Shown here: piece after piece, positions 48,589 through 59,256 of the stretch
Layout of the letters: each line of letters begins with the position of its first letter
Position numbering within the stretch: the first letter of the stretch is position 1
Source: Mytilisepta virgata
Lineage: Eukaryota; Mollusca; Bivalvia; Mytilida; Mytilidae
Direction of reading: 5' to 3'
DNA: 64,000 bases
NCBI GenBank assembly: GCA_028015205.1
Contig: CM051521.1
Location: 96,510,513-96,574,512, forward strand
Made by a program: the position numbers and the translations under genes
The notes under the pieces: model-generated
Databases searched by the model: none
Seen by the model: the letters and a program-made list of their open reading frames with translations, nothing else
Told to the model about the DNA's origin: nothing

Positions 48589-49110
48589 AAAATCGGTATC
48601 AAAAAATATTTTCAAGGCGATAGCGTCACAGAGGAATACATGTACCATGTTTGAATATTATTCTCATGTATATTTTTGTCACACATAAATGCCTACTTAG
48701 GTAGAATGGCATCAATATATGAAGGTAGCAGATAGGAAACCCCTCAAATTCATAGAGAACTACAGTATTTGTAATTTTACTAATCACACCAAAAATAAAT
48801 TTGCAGGACTTCAGATTTGCCTTATCAGCTAAATTATTTGGAAAAAATAAAGGGTCATAAAGGAAAGGCCAACAACAACACACAAATAAACGCCACCCAA
48901 CTGACAGACCCTCAGACAAAAAAAAAAATAACATAAACAGCACAAAAAATAAACATAATATCAACAGGGAGTGAAGAAATAAATCATGGGTGTTATAGAG
49001 TTGGCGTTATTTACACATGGGCTGGGCCTTTATCTTCTGATATTTTAAACGAGGCGAATATAACCCACATGAATTATTTCTATTCTGATTGAACAATTGG
49101 CGATTTATAT
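48589..49110. other. intergenic stretch
   Basis: Nothing recognised. Confidence 0.5.
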
Positions 49111-49115
49111 ATGTT

Positions 49116-49291
49116 GCATTCCATCGTCGGAAATCCACGGCCGTTCGCGCTTACCCTTTCCTTCCACTTACCGACCGTGGGTCAATTCATTCATTTTTTT
49201 CTCGTTCTCATGAACATTCATGAATCAAATTGATCATTGAAATGGCTGCTAACAAGCGCGACCGGCCATGGGTTTCCGACGATGGTTGCAT
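49116..49291. mobile_element. 176-bp MITE-like foldback with ~38-bp imperfect inverted ends
   Basis: GCATTCCATCGTCGGAAATC and CACGGCCGTTCGCGCTT at the left are mirrored on the right by AAGCGCGACCGGCCATGGGT and TTCCGACGATGGTTGC with a few changes. No coding capacity. Confidence 0.7.
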
Positions 49292-50113
49292 TATGTCCTT
49301 TTATGAACATATTTTGAATAAAACTGTTTTCAAATGATAACCATTTGCACAATGAATCTGCTCTTTTTCCACATTCAAATAAACATCATAATAATGATAT
49401 ATTGATATATATTTAACTTATAATTTTAATGCAAATATTGATGAATTCTATTTCTCTCTTGTACAACGAATGAATGGATAACCATAGTGAAAAGTTTTGT
49501 TAACGGAGCAGGACATGGCTAGCTTCTGGAGCACCGGATGTCAATCCCAATAGCTGAATCACTGATCCCATTTTTGGCAGGTATCACATTGCTTATGCAT
49601 TATATTTTGTTTTTATTTTTTTTTTGGGGGGGGGGGAGGGTGGAGGGTGTTTATTTTTTCTTTTTTTTTCTTTTTGTCACACGGACTTTCTCCTCTACTT
49701 CACTACTAAGGTAATCTTTTGCCGATATTCACAGACGTGTAAATGCACATATGTTTTGTACTTTAGGAAGTTTATAAACCCTCCTACAAAAAATCAGGTC
49801 TTCTACATTATATGTTGTATTATTTCCTTGTTTATTTTTGGAATTCATTTTGAACATAACATTAATTGAAGCTGAAATCAGTTTATATTCTATGTCGTGT
49901 TACTTTGGATATATGTTTGTAAATCCGAAAAATTTAGATATATTCCAACGACAAAAATGCAGTTAAAGTTAACATTTATTTGTTTTATTTTGCAATATTC
50001 CAACCTAAATCGTGAAATTTGTCCGAGTATCCAGAAAGTATAAAGATATAATTTTTTATGTATTACTTTTTTGACTGTTTCATCGTATGTTACTATGTTG
50101 AATCCTTCGTGAC
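49292..50113. other. intergenic stretch with a G-rich tract
   Basis: G12AGGGTGGAGGG at about 49626-49649. No gene recognised. Confidence 0.5.
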
Positions 50114-50121
50114 AGTTTAAT

Positions 50122-50393
50122 ATGGCAAGCCGTTTTACTATTTATTCTAACTTCAAGATATCTAATAAACTTTATAAGATGTCTCATATAGTTTATAAGA
50201 TATATTATATAGTTTACAAGATATCTCATATATCTATAAGATATATCATATTATATCTTATAAAGATATATCATATTATATCTTATAAAGATATCTTATA
50301 AAAACTAGATGATATAAGATATCTTATTTGAGTTATCTTATATATTATATGAGATATCTTGAAGTTAGAATAAATAGTAAAACGGCTTGTCAT
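50122..50393. mobile_element. 272-bp MITE with 8-bp target duplication AGTTTAAT
   Basis: Inverted ends of about 41 bp: ATGGCAAGCCGTTTTACTAT at the left, ATGACAAGCCGTTTTACTAT from the right end, continuing through TTCAAGATATCT. AGTTTAAT occurs at 50114-50121 and 50394-50401. The inside is a set of AGATATCTTATA-type palindromic words. An 8-bp duplication fits a hAT-type mover. Confidence 0.9.
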
Positions 50394-50401
50394 AGTTTAA
50401 T

Positions 50402-50916
50402 GATTTCTGATTGTATCTTTATCGTAATCTATACAAACTAGAAATCGTAATCTTTTTGTCTATGAAATGAACTACCTACATAATTGTTAAGTGTGAGATA
50501 TTTTCTAATGTTGAATTACTCCCTAAATTAAGGACCTCAGGGAAGATTGGTTTTGTAACTAACTGAGTAATCCTAATTAAAAAAGTATAATTATTATTAT
50601 TATGGTTGTATTATAGACGTAATAGTTTCTGTAAGGTATTTACTGCTACAAAAGACCGAATTTTTAATCTGTAGCACTGACTCTATTGTGTACAGAGATA
50701 AACAGAGACCGATATAAGACATAATTTTTTATTACCCACGTAAAATAAATTTTAGTTTTGTTTAAATATCATTAACAGACCAGGGCATACCTCCCCTACA
50801 GCACCATCTGATGCCAGTGTTCTTTTTATTTTGTTTTTTTTTCTTGTGTGAGTTCACAATTCAAGTGTTTTAATCCATGCACTCTCTTGGTTTGATGTTT
50901 TGCTTTTCTGTTTTTT
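50402..50916. other. intergenic stretch
   Basis: Nothing recognised. Confidence 0.5.
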
Positions 50917-52120
50917 AGCTCACCTGGCCCGAAGGGCCAAGTGAGCTTTTCTCATCACTTGGCGTCCGTCGTCCGTCGTCTGTCGTCGTCCGTCGTCGTC
51001 GTTAACATTTTACATTTTGAACTTCTTCTAGAGGAACCACTGAATGGAATGAAACCAATTATGGCATGAATGTTCCTTATGAGATGCTGACCAAGTGTTG
51101 TTACTTTGTAGCCGATCCATCATCCAAGATGGCCGCCAGCGGGGAACTTAGTTTAACATAGGACCCTAGGGGAAATGCATACAAATGACTTCTTTTAGAG
51201 AACCACTGAATGGAATGAAACTAAATCTGGCATGAATGAACCCTTATAAAGTGCTGACCAAGTGTTGTTACTTTATAGCCGATCCATAATCCAAGATGGC
51301 CGCCAGCGGGGGACTTAGTTTAACATAGAACCCTAGGGGAAATGCATACAAATGACTTCTTTTAGTGACCCACTTAATGGAAAGAATATTCCTTATGAGG
51401 TGCTGACCAAGTGTTGTTACTTTGTAGCTGATCCATCATCCAAGATGGCCGCCAGCGGGGAACTTAGTTTAACATAGGACCCTATGGGAAATGCATACAA
51501 ATGACTTCTTTTAGAGAACCACTGAATGGAATGAAACTAAATCTGGCATGAATGTTCCTTATGAGGTGCTGACCAAGTGTTGTTACTTTGTAGCCGATCC
51601 ATCATCCAAGATGGCCGCCAGCGGGGGACTAAGTTTAACATTGGACCCTATGGGAAATGCATATAAATGACTTCTTTTAGAGAACCACTCAATGGAATGT
51701 AACAAAACATAGCATGAATGTTTCTTACAAGGTGCTGACCAAGTGTTACTTTGTAGCCGTTACATCATTCAAAACGGCCACCAGTGAGGGACTTAGTTTA
51801 ACATAGGACCCTAAGGGAAATACATACAAATGTTTTCTTCTATAGAACCCACTGAATGGAATGAAACCAAACATGGCATGAATGTTCACTCAAAAGTCTT
51901 ACTTCAGACTTAGCAGAAATGGTCCTTAGATGGTTCTCTTTTAGAAATGTATCCGTTGACCTGGACTAAACCAAGATGACTGCCACAGCTGAAATTAGTT
52001 TAACATAGAATCCTATAGAAAAACCAGCCAAATTGACTGCAACACTTTAATTTTTAGGTCTGCTCAAGGTGAAAAGTTAAATCCAGGTGAGCGATACAGG
52101 CTCTTGAGAGCCTCTAGTTT
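50917..52120. mobile_element. AGCTCACCTGG-ended repeat with internal ~166-bp tandem units
   Basis: Begins AGCTCACCTGGCCCGAAGGG and a (GTCCGTC)-rich leader; ends CCAGGTGAGCGATACAGGCT, then CTTGAGAGCCTCTAGTTT. GCTCACCTGG and CCAGGTGAGC make 10-bp inverted ends. Inside are six units starting near 51031, 51198, 51365, 51514, 51680 and 51843, each with ACCACTGAATGGAATGAAA and, in most, CAAGATGGCCGCCAGCGGGG. No protein coded. Confidence 0.85.
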
Positions 52121-52265
52121 TCTTTCGGTTATATCTAGTGTAATTTTTGTTCCGTGGGTTATTGATCTTACGTATTCTCCTAATCTTTGAATTTTGATCT
52201 TATAAACCTCATGTTGCTTCATTTTCTTTTGCTGGTCTGTTTATTTTATTCATCTCCTTCATGTT

Positions 52266-53405
52266 TGTCAAAGTTTATTGTTTGGTTCATTATCGGCAAA
52301 GTTTATTGTTTGGTCCATTGTCAGCAAAGTTTATTGTTTGGTTCATTATTGGCAAAGCTTATTGTTTGGTTCATTGATGGCAAAGTTTTTTGTTTGGTTC
52401 ATTGATGGCAAAGTTTATTGTTTGGGTCATTGGTGGCAAAGTTTATTTTTGGTTCATTATTGGCAAAGCTTATTGTTTGGTTCATTATCGGCAAAGTTTA
52501 TTGTTTGATTCATTATCGGCAAAGCTTATTGTTTGGTTCATTATCGGCAAAGTTATTGTTTGGTTCATTGATGGCAAAGTTTATTGTTTGGTTCATTGAT
52601 GGCAAAGTTTATTGTTTGGTTCATTATCGGAAAAGTTATTGTTTGGTTCATTGATGGCAAAGTTTATTGTTTGGTTCATTGATGGCAAAGTCTATTGTTT
52701 GGGTCATTGATGGCAAAGTTTATTGTTTGGTTCATTATTGGCAAAGCTTATTGTTTGGTTCATTGATGGCAAAGTTTTTTGTTTGGTTCATTGATGGCAA
52801 AGTTTATTGTTTGGGTCATTGGTGGCAAAGTTTATTGTTTGGTTCATTATTGGAAAAGCTTATTGTTTGGTTCATTATCGGCAAAGTTTATTGTTTGGTT
52901 CATTATCGGCAAAGCTTATTGTTTGGTTCATTATCGGAAAAGTTTATTGTTTTGTTCATTGATGGCAAAGTTTATTGTTTGGTTCATTGATGGCAAAGTT
53001 TATTGTTTGGGTCATTGATGGCAAAGTTTATTGTTTGGTTCATTGTCGGCAAAGTTTATTGTTTGGTTCATTATTGGCAAAGTTTATTGTTTGGTTCATT
53101 ATCGGAAAAGTTTATTGTTTGGTTCTTTATCGGCAAAGTTTTTTGTTTGGTTCATTGTCGGCAAAGTTTATTGTTTGGTTCATTATCAACAAAGTTTATT
53201 GTTTGGTTCATTGTCGGCAAAGTTTATTGTTTGGTTCATTATCGACAAAGTTTATTGTTTGGTTCATTATCGGCAAAGTTTATTGTTTGGTTCTTTATCG
53301 GCAAAGTTTATTGTTTGGTTCATTATCGACAAAGTTTATTGTTTGGTTCATTTTCGGCAAAGTTTATTGTTTGGTTCATTGTCGACAAAGTTCATTGTTT
53401 GGTTC
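52266..53405 (+). repeat. 28-bp minisatellite, about 41 copies
   Basis: The unit is GCAAAGTTTATTGTTTGGTT followed by CATTATCG, with variants ATTGATG, ATTGTCG, ATTATTG and ATTATCA. A few 27-bp units shift the phase. Because 28 is not a multiple of three and the unit has no stop in any of three frames, long frames of up to 170 codons appear in all three. They are not called as genes. Confidence 0.95.
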
Positions 53406-53409
53406 AACA

Positions 53410-53736
53410 GTGCATGGGAAAAGTCCATAAATTCTATACCAAAGGAAAATACAAAGTCAAATGGAGTGCAAAGTTCAATAAAAAAAATTGATCTACAAGG
53501 AATGATATCTCCAAATGGAATGACAAGGACTATCTCCAAGTAATTTTATTTCAAATAATATGAATCATGTTACAAATATAATATAATTTAAAAAACTTCT
53601 TAAGTTTTCACATCACACATTTTCGATAGTTTCTCAGCTATGTGGAATATTCCACAATTTAATATTACAATTTACGAATCTATATGTTCTGCTTTTCTTC
53701 CAAAAATCCCCAACTAAACATGTGTGCAGAAAATGT
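53410..53736. other. stretch between minisatellite and receptor gene
   Basis: Likely contains the 3' UTR of the minus-strand receptor gene (53736 downwards). Plus-strand TTTATT near 53547 gives a minus-strand AATAAA. Confidence 0.4.
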
Positions 53737-55179
53737 TCATTCAAACTTTCTGAGACTATGAAAGTTTTCGTCCCTAGTAGAATTGGAAACCTCTTGAGAC
53801 CCAGGAACTCTACAACAACACTGTAAACGTTTTGTTGTTAGATTGGCAACTGCTATACAGAAACCCTGCAACCCACAAAGGATTATAAAGACATAATCTA
53901 ACCATTCAGATTCTAAAATAGAGGCCATAATTCCTGTTATCCAGAATATCCCAGAAAGAATGACAATTCTCAAATAAATTAAAGCGTCCGTGTATGGAGC
54001 AGATTCATGCATATTATGGTGCATCTCTATTCGTACACTACAAATTTGGGTTATTATACGAATTATGCATACACTATTTATAGCAAGAGAAAGGGCCACT
54101 GGACAAGAAAAGAATATCACATTGCCTGGATACCTATTTGGAAAGCAGACAGATCCATCATATCCCGGGGACAGGTTTGGCGGACCGAAATTGTCTACCA
54201 AAACTGCTGGACCAACAAACAAAATCGGTATGACAAATCCAATGACGGTGATAAGTTTTTTTCTCCTTTCTATTGATGCATTTTGCTGTGCACTTCTTGA
54301 TTTCATTTGAACAATCTTAGTAACTATGAAAAGTACAGCAATCGTCATATAGGAAAACACATTCAACCAGAGATAGTGAAGAATGATTCCAATAGTATAG
54401 CATACCCTGACGAAAGTGGATGCACCAATGCCCATCATAAATAGCAAGTTTGCAAATAAGAGTGATATCGAGAGATTTTCAAGGTTTGAACCTGCAATGG
54501 TATTTGTAAATTTCTTTCTCCTGTTAAATACAATCAAACAAATCAGCGCAAACACCGAAATGGAAAATGTGAGATACGTCATGAATGATAAAACGGAAAT
54601 TTTAGAAGTTGAACGTATACTTACACCAGGACAAGTAACAGAATTAATATGTACGGTATCATTTGACATCAGCAAAATTTCCAAAATGGTTGCATCACAG
54701 AGTGTGTCTATAGTCTGATTTAAGGAATAAATGTCATAAATTGAAAAAAGAGATGGAATACCATTCATAGACTGTATCACCTCTTTTGATGAAAATTTGA
54801 CGTCACCAAAATTAAGTGGTATTGTCTTTTCTCCCTGTATCAGTATAGTTTTTCCAGTATTATAATGTCTAATAACAAATGACAATTTTCGGTCAAGAAG
54901 AGCTTTTTCAATCGAAGATATTTCATGAAAGAATGACCTTTTTATGATTTTTACCATGATTGTAAATTTAATTATCGTGTTGTTGTAAGCCATTACTAAT
55001 TCAATGCCATCTTGTCCAATCATTGTAACGTTTGGAATCTGAAAGCTCCAAACAGATATTATAACAATTCTGTAAATTTCCTCCATTTGTAGGTTAGTAT
55101 CTGAGATCAGAAAAAAGTCCAGCTTTAAAGTATAGTTCTTAAAGGTTTCCAGGTACGAGCATATGTTGTTTTCCGCCAT
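53737..55179 (-). CDS. receptor exon 2: membrane-proximal ectodomain and 7TM core
   Basis: The acceptor AG ends at 55180. Residues 1-195 of the exon are ectodomain with a TCPGVSI segment just before TM1. TM helices lie near 196-218, 233-257, 263-288, 308-330, 352-376, 402-423 and 426-448 of the exon product. Conserved Cys at TM3 and in loop 2 (GSVCFP) would form the usual disulfide. Confidence 0.9.
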   Translation of the reverse strand: MAENNICSYLETFKNYTLKLDFFLISDTNLQMEEIYRIVIISVWSFQIPNVTMIGQDGIELVMAYNNTIIKFTIMVKIIKRSFFHEISSIEKALLDRKLSFVIRHYNTGKTILIQGEKTIPLNFGDVKFSSKEVIQSMNGIPSLFSIYDIYSLNQTIDTLCDATILEILLMSNDTVHINSVTCPGVSIRSTSKISVLSFMTYLTFSISVFALICLIVFNRRKKFTNTIAGSNLENLSISLLFANLLFMMGIGASTFVRVCYTIGIILHYLWLNVFSYMTIAVLFIVTKIVQMKSRSAQQNASIERRKKLITVIGFVIPILFVGPAVLVDNFGPPNLSPGYDGSVCFPNRYPGNVIFFSCPVALSLAINSVCIIRIITQICSVRIEMHHNMHESAPYTDALIYLRIVILSGIFWITGIMASILESEWLDYVFIILCGLQGFCIAVANLTTKRLQCCCRVPGSQEVSNSTRDENFHSLRKFE

Positions 55180-57231
55180 CTGAAATATACATAACTCTAT
55201 CAGACTACTTAAAGAATGTGTGCAATTTTTGAACAGGTTATACGATATAACCTGGTACGAGTCAGTTTACTCATAATAAAACGCGACGGTTTTTGAATAG
55301 AGTAAACTGAGCCAACACCCGGCTATTGAAGTATAACCTGTTCAAAAATTTGAAATATTCCTTATAATTTAATTTCCAAACAGATGTACAAACATTCCTT
55401 TATTAAAGCATCAATAATGACATAGGACTATTTGAATGTACAAGTGGCGGATTAATCCGTTCGTGACGTCACAAGACCAAATTTAGGTTATACAGTAATG
55501 TTGCTCTATGCTGTTCAACCAGTCAAAATGCAGTAAGTAATAATGTGTAGTTTAGTTATTCATAAAATGATTGAATTTTAGACAAAATGGGAATTAAGTG
55601 CAAGTGCACATTGTCGGTAAATACTAGTAATATACCAACTTTATAAACAGGAACAAAAACAAGCCTCATGCGAGCTTTTCTGTCCTGTTTCACAGCGAGT
55701 AAAGATCCAGTAGATTTATACATACTATACATGAAATTTTATATAATTTGAAAATTAATCAAGTATTAATCAGTTTACAAATTACTTTTCATCAGGTTAA
55801 TTTTTTTGTTCGGTTACTTTTTATGAGTCCGCATGTTACCAGTAATTTGACGAATGCCCTTCTATCTGTATATGAATATTGTAGCATTTGGATGTAAAGA
55901 CGAAAATATAATGATGTGAAGAATTTGAGGAGACTTTCAATAGAAATTTAGAACATGCAAGGGTTGAGTGGAGATTGTGGAAGCGAATTACGGTCTTTAA
56001 CATGGAGCAAAAGCCCGCATTAAACTGAATTTACTTTTATATCATTTATTATAAGAATTGTATAAAACCATAAATAAAATAAAAAAGGGAAAACTATTAC
56101 CTCATCTGTCCACTTTTCACACTGGTGTGTTTGGATTTCGTCCGATTCTTGATTTCTGAAAGAGAATATAACAGATAACGAATAAATATCATCTATACCT
56201 TTATCAACCAGATTATACATGTAGTCACCAAAACATGCCATGGTTTTATAATGAGTGTTAAAAGGTACACAAAAATAGTTTTTATAAATCTCTCCCGACA
56301 TTAAAATAAATATCGGATTCAGGTACTCCTGACAGAGAGGCAAGTCATTTTCTATAAGATTTCTTACACACCTCCGAAGTTCCGTGTCAAGAGGAGGTAA
56401 TAATTGATATTTTCCTCGAATAAAATAAAATTCTATTTTGTCGGTTGTGGTTAAATTATTTAGTTTGTCGAAATCTTCCCCGAAAAGTTTCATGTTATTA
56501 AACTGAATACCAAATGTGATAAAATCTAATACATTATTGCACATAGCACAGTATTTATTCTTGTAGATAACTTTATTATGCACAACAGGCGGCCCACGTT
56601 CCAGTATATTATTTTGGTAACATTTGTAAATTACAGTTATGTTATCATAATCAGCAGCACAAACGGAAATGGCGAAGAACCCAAGAAATTTCTCATTGTC
56701 ATTTCTTTCTTGAATACATTCAAACTGTCCCTGAATATATCTGCTTTGATTCGTGCTATAATTCAGACAACAGTCACCATAATCTTCACAATGTTCATCA
56801 CAGTTACAAAATCGAAACGACTCCGGTGTTTCTGAATGTTCACAAGAGCTGAACTGATAACAAATATCATCTAAAACAGACTGAGTCGAAATGTTGATTG
56901 CAGTGATGTTTATTTCCGGAACAAGCTGTATGAACTCATCCAAGTTGCTTAGTTTGCTTTCATTCTTCTGTTTGACGTTGTGTCCAAAGGAAGTCTTGTT
57001 CTTGTTGATCTGCATAAGGTTTTCTTGCTTAGAAAAAACTGTATTACCAGCTGTAACAGTAGTCATGGCTGTCGATTCAGTCGTTTCAACAGCGCGTACA
57101 AAATTCTTCGATTTTGAAAATACTGATAAAAAACTACTGGTACTATATCTCGAATTCATCTTTGTAACCTGGTGAAGATTTTGCGTTTTAACCTGTAATA
57201 ATGCAACGAAAATCAAGAATATTGGTTTCAT
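53737..57231 (-). CDS. somatomedin-B-containing 7TM receptor (adhesion/Methuselah-like), two exons, 857 aa
   Basis: Exon 1 is 57231-56101 and exon 2 is 55179-53737, both on the minus strand. The donor GAG|GTAATAG and the acceptor TTTCAG|ATG join at phase 0, giving 377 + 480 residues. Residues 1-17 are a signal peptide. About 124-172 form a Cys-rich somatomedin-B-like module (FCNCDEHCEDYGDCC). The ectodomain has many N-glycosylation sites and paired Cys. Seven hydrophobic segments follow at about residues 573-825, with the secretin-class TM7 motif GLQGF. The receptor should sit in the plasma membrane and signal through G proteins; the ligand is unknown. The short cytoplasmic tail has a CCC cluster that could be palmitoylated. 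Related to invertebrate Methuselah-like and adhesion GPCRs; no GAIN cleavage motif (HLT/S) was seen. Confidence 0.85.
55180..56100 (-). other. intron of the 7TM receptor gene
   Basis: GT-AG intron of 921 bp on the minus strand, holding a hairpin MITE and one arm of a 28-bp inverted repeat. Confidence 0.85.
55224..55350. mobile_element. 127-bp hairpin MITE in the receptor intron
   Basis: AATTTTTGAACAGGTTATAC (55224-55243) and its exact reverse complement (55331-55350) enclose a nested inverted repeat (CAGTTTACTC and GAGTAAACTG). Confidence 0.85.
56101..57231 (-). CDS. receptor exon 1: signal peptide, SMB-like module, ectodomain
   Basis: ATG at 57231-57229 begins a hydrophobic leader (MKPIFLIFVALLQVKTQ). 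A Ser/Thr-rich stalk follows (residues 25-120), then the eight-Cys module and a further ectodomain. The frame would run on to 56020 if unspliced, ending in a hydrophobic tail; the better reading is splicing at 56100. Confidence 0.85.
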
Positions 57232-57590
57232 TTTTTAGTTCTTAGATAATCTTATAAACTAATCATCATTCGTACAATGAAGGTTTCTGTTATTTACTGA
57301 TTTCCATTATTTATAAGAAGTGCCACTCTTTGAAATGGAAGAATTAAATGAATGTAATGAAAAACCACCTTTCATGTTCTTCTAGACTAACACTATTGTA
57401 AAAATATATGAAAATATTAAAAAAAAACAATGAATAAAAATACACCTTGAAGCTAAGAATCATATTTATCAATATCTTTTTTGTTTGATATCTTCCTCTG
57501 ACTATTTATGTACATTAATATTAGAACTACATAAGGTATCTATCAAGTAACGTCTGATTAAAGGGACTGGTTTCAAAATCAAGAAGTTCG
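57232..57590 (-). other. upstream region of the receptor gene
   Basis: AT-rich; presumably holds the promoter on the minus strand, though no clear core element was seen. Confidence 0.4.
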
Positions 57591-58400
57591 GGGATATTGT
57601 TATCGCCCACGTCCGTCTGTCGGTCCGTCCGTCACACTTTCTTGTGACCTAAACTCCTGGTTCATTCTTAACTTCATGCATTTAATTTCTATACAGTAAT
57701 GTCACATATGGTATACACATGGGAATTAAGGTTTTAGAATTTTCATTTTCAATATTTGGGCCCACAGGGGTCGAATTTTGAAAATTTTGAATTTAAGCTT
57801 ATGACCTAAACTCCTCTTTTATTTTTCATTTTATGCATTTAATTTCTATACAGTATTGTCACATACTGTATTTAGATGCACAAAAAGGTTTTAGAATTTT
57901 GATTTACAAAAATTGGGGCCCATAGGGGTCGAATTTCTTAAATTGGCAATTTAAGCTTGTGACCTAAACTCCGCGTTAATTTTTCATTTCATGCATTTGA
58001 TTTCTATACAGTATTGTCGCATACTATATGTAGATGTTCAATAAGGTTTTAGAATTTTGATTTTCAGAACTCGGGGCCCACATGCGTTGAATTTTGAAAA
58101 TTGGGGATTTAAGCTTCTGACCTAAACTCCTCTGTCATTTTATGTATTTAATTTGTTTACGATATTGTCACACACTGTATATAGATGTGCAATAAGGTTT
58201 TAGAATTTTGATTTTCAAAAATTGGGGCCTTTAGGGGTCAAATTTCAAAAATTGGGAATTATAAGTGGGTGACTGAAAGTTATCTTTCATTTTTCATTTT
58301 ATGCATTTTATTTCTATACAGTATTGTCAAACAGTGTATGCAGATATGTATTAAGGTTTAAGAATTTTAATTTTCCAAAATTTGAGCCTGCATTCAAAGG
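57590..58400 (+). repeat. 157-bp tandem repeat, five units, with a GTCCGTC leader
   Basis: Units start at about 57641, 57798, 57956, 58114 and 58263. Each begins CTT(G/A/C)TGACCTAAACTCC (the last is diverged) and has CTATACAGTATTGTCACATA, AAGGTTTTAGAATTTTGATT and GGGGCCCATAGGGGTCGAAT. The leader at 57607-57633 is GTCCGTCTGTCGGTCCGTCC. Confidence 0.9.
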
Positions 58401-58950
58401 TATAATTGTGGAAAATGTGCACAGGGATACAAAATGTGGGGAGTGCGGGGATAGCTGTCGTTTCCGACTGCCTCAGTCTAGTTTCTTTTGTGTGTTGTAC
58501 CTGAATTTTTGTGAGATTTAAGCGATAGCCAATAATACTATTTTAGTAACGGTTCTGACAGCAATAATCCCCGCCCTAAGAAGGTAGTATCAACTTTCAG
58601 AACCTCGAACAAACCGAGACGTCATACATTTCTAATTTTCAAAAAATTATATTAATTAAATAGGGTTGTTAAATAAATTATCGGCATAATATTTGAATGC
58701 TCTACTGCACATATTTTTGTTTATTCATGAACATTGTACATATGTCCATGAACTAAATATAAATTTCTATTGAAAGTCTCCTCAAATATGCATTAAGGCG
58801 AACTGATTGAAATGAGAAATTGTATGGGAGCACACAATTTGTGAAGTATGCGACCAATGTTTTCTAAATACTCTTCTCACATATTGCAAGTATTAATTTA
58901 AAGTTTACACTTCCCACAAAGCATGCATTAAAGCTATGTCAATATACAAT
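58401..58950. other. intergenic stretch
   Basis: Holds one arm of the 28-bp inverted repeat (58760-58787); no gene seen. Confidence 0.5.
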
Positions 58951-59093
58951 TACGGCCCTTATTTGAGGTAGACATTCCGATTTGGCAACCCTTGACACGT
59001 TGTTTTCCCTCGGATTTAGATTTGGTAACCCGAGAGAGGTTTTGTTCCCCGAGGACTGCCAAATCTGAAAGTCTAACTGAAATGAGGGCCGTA
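58951..59093. mobile_element. 143-bp foldback MITE
   Basis: TACGGCCCTTATTTGAGGTA at the left and, read from the right end, TACGGCCCTCATTTCAGTTA; pairing goes on through GATTTGGCA (about 37 bp, six or so mismatches). No coding capacity. Confidence 0.75.
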
Positions 59094-59162
59094 TTTATTT
59101 TATTACTTTTTCCACAGGAGCAAGACATAATTTGACTCTGATGACATTAATGCAGACGAATT

Positions 59163-59256
59163 ACGCAGTTGTCTCCCTTGCGGGAGGAAATTGAGATGTT
59201 TTTTAATGGTGAACAATACCGTTGTTTCCCGCGATTACGCAGTTGTCTCCCTTGCG
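59163..59256 (+). repeat. direct repeat ATTACGCAGTTGTCTCCCTT
   Basis: The 24-bp sequence ending GCGG occurs at about 59160-59183 and 59233-59256, 73 bp apart. Confidence 0.8.

Noticed and set aside
52266..53405. CRISPR-like array
   Set aside because: Units are contiguous without unique spacers, and the genome is eukaryotic.
52187..53543. Long forward frames in all three phases, up to 170 codons
   Set aside because: They come from a 28-bp stop-free minisatellite unit. All phases are equally open, and there is no splice or start context.
56020..56100. Read-through of receptor exon 1 to a stop with a hydrophobic C-terminus
   Set aside because: The splice donor at 56100 and acceptor at 55180 join in phase to the 7TM exon, which otherwise lacks a signal peptide and start context.
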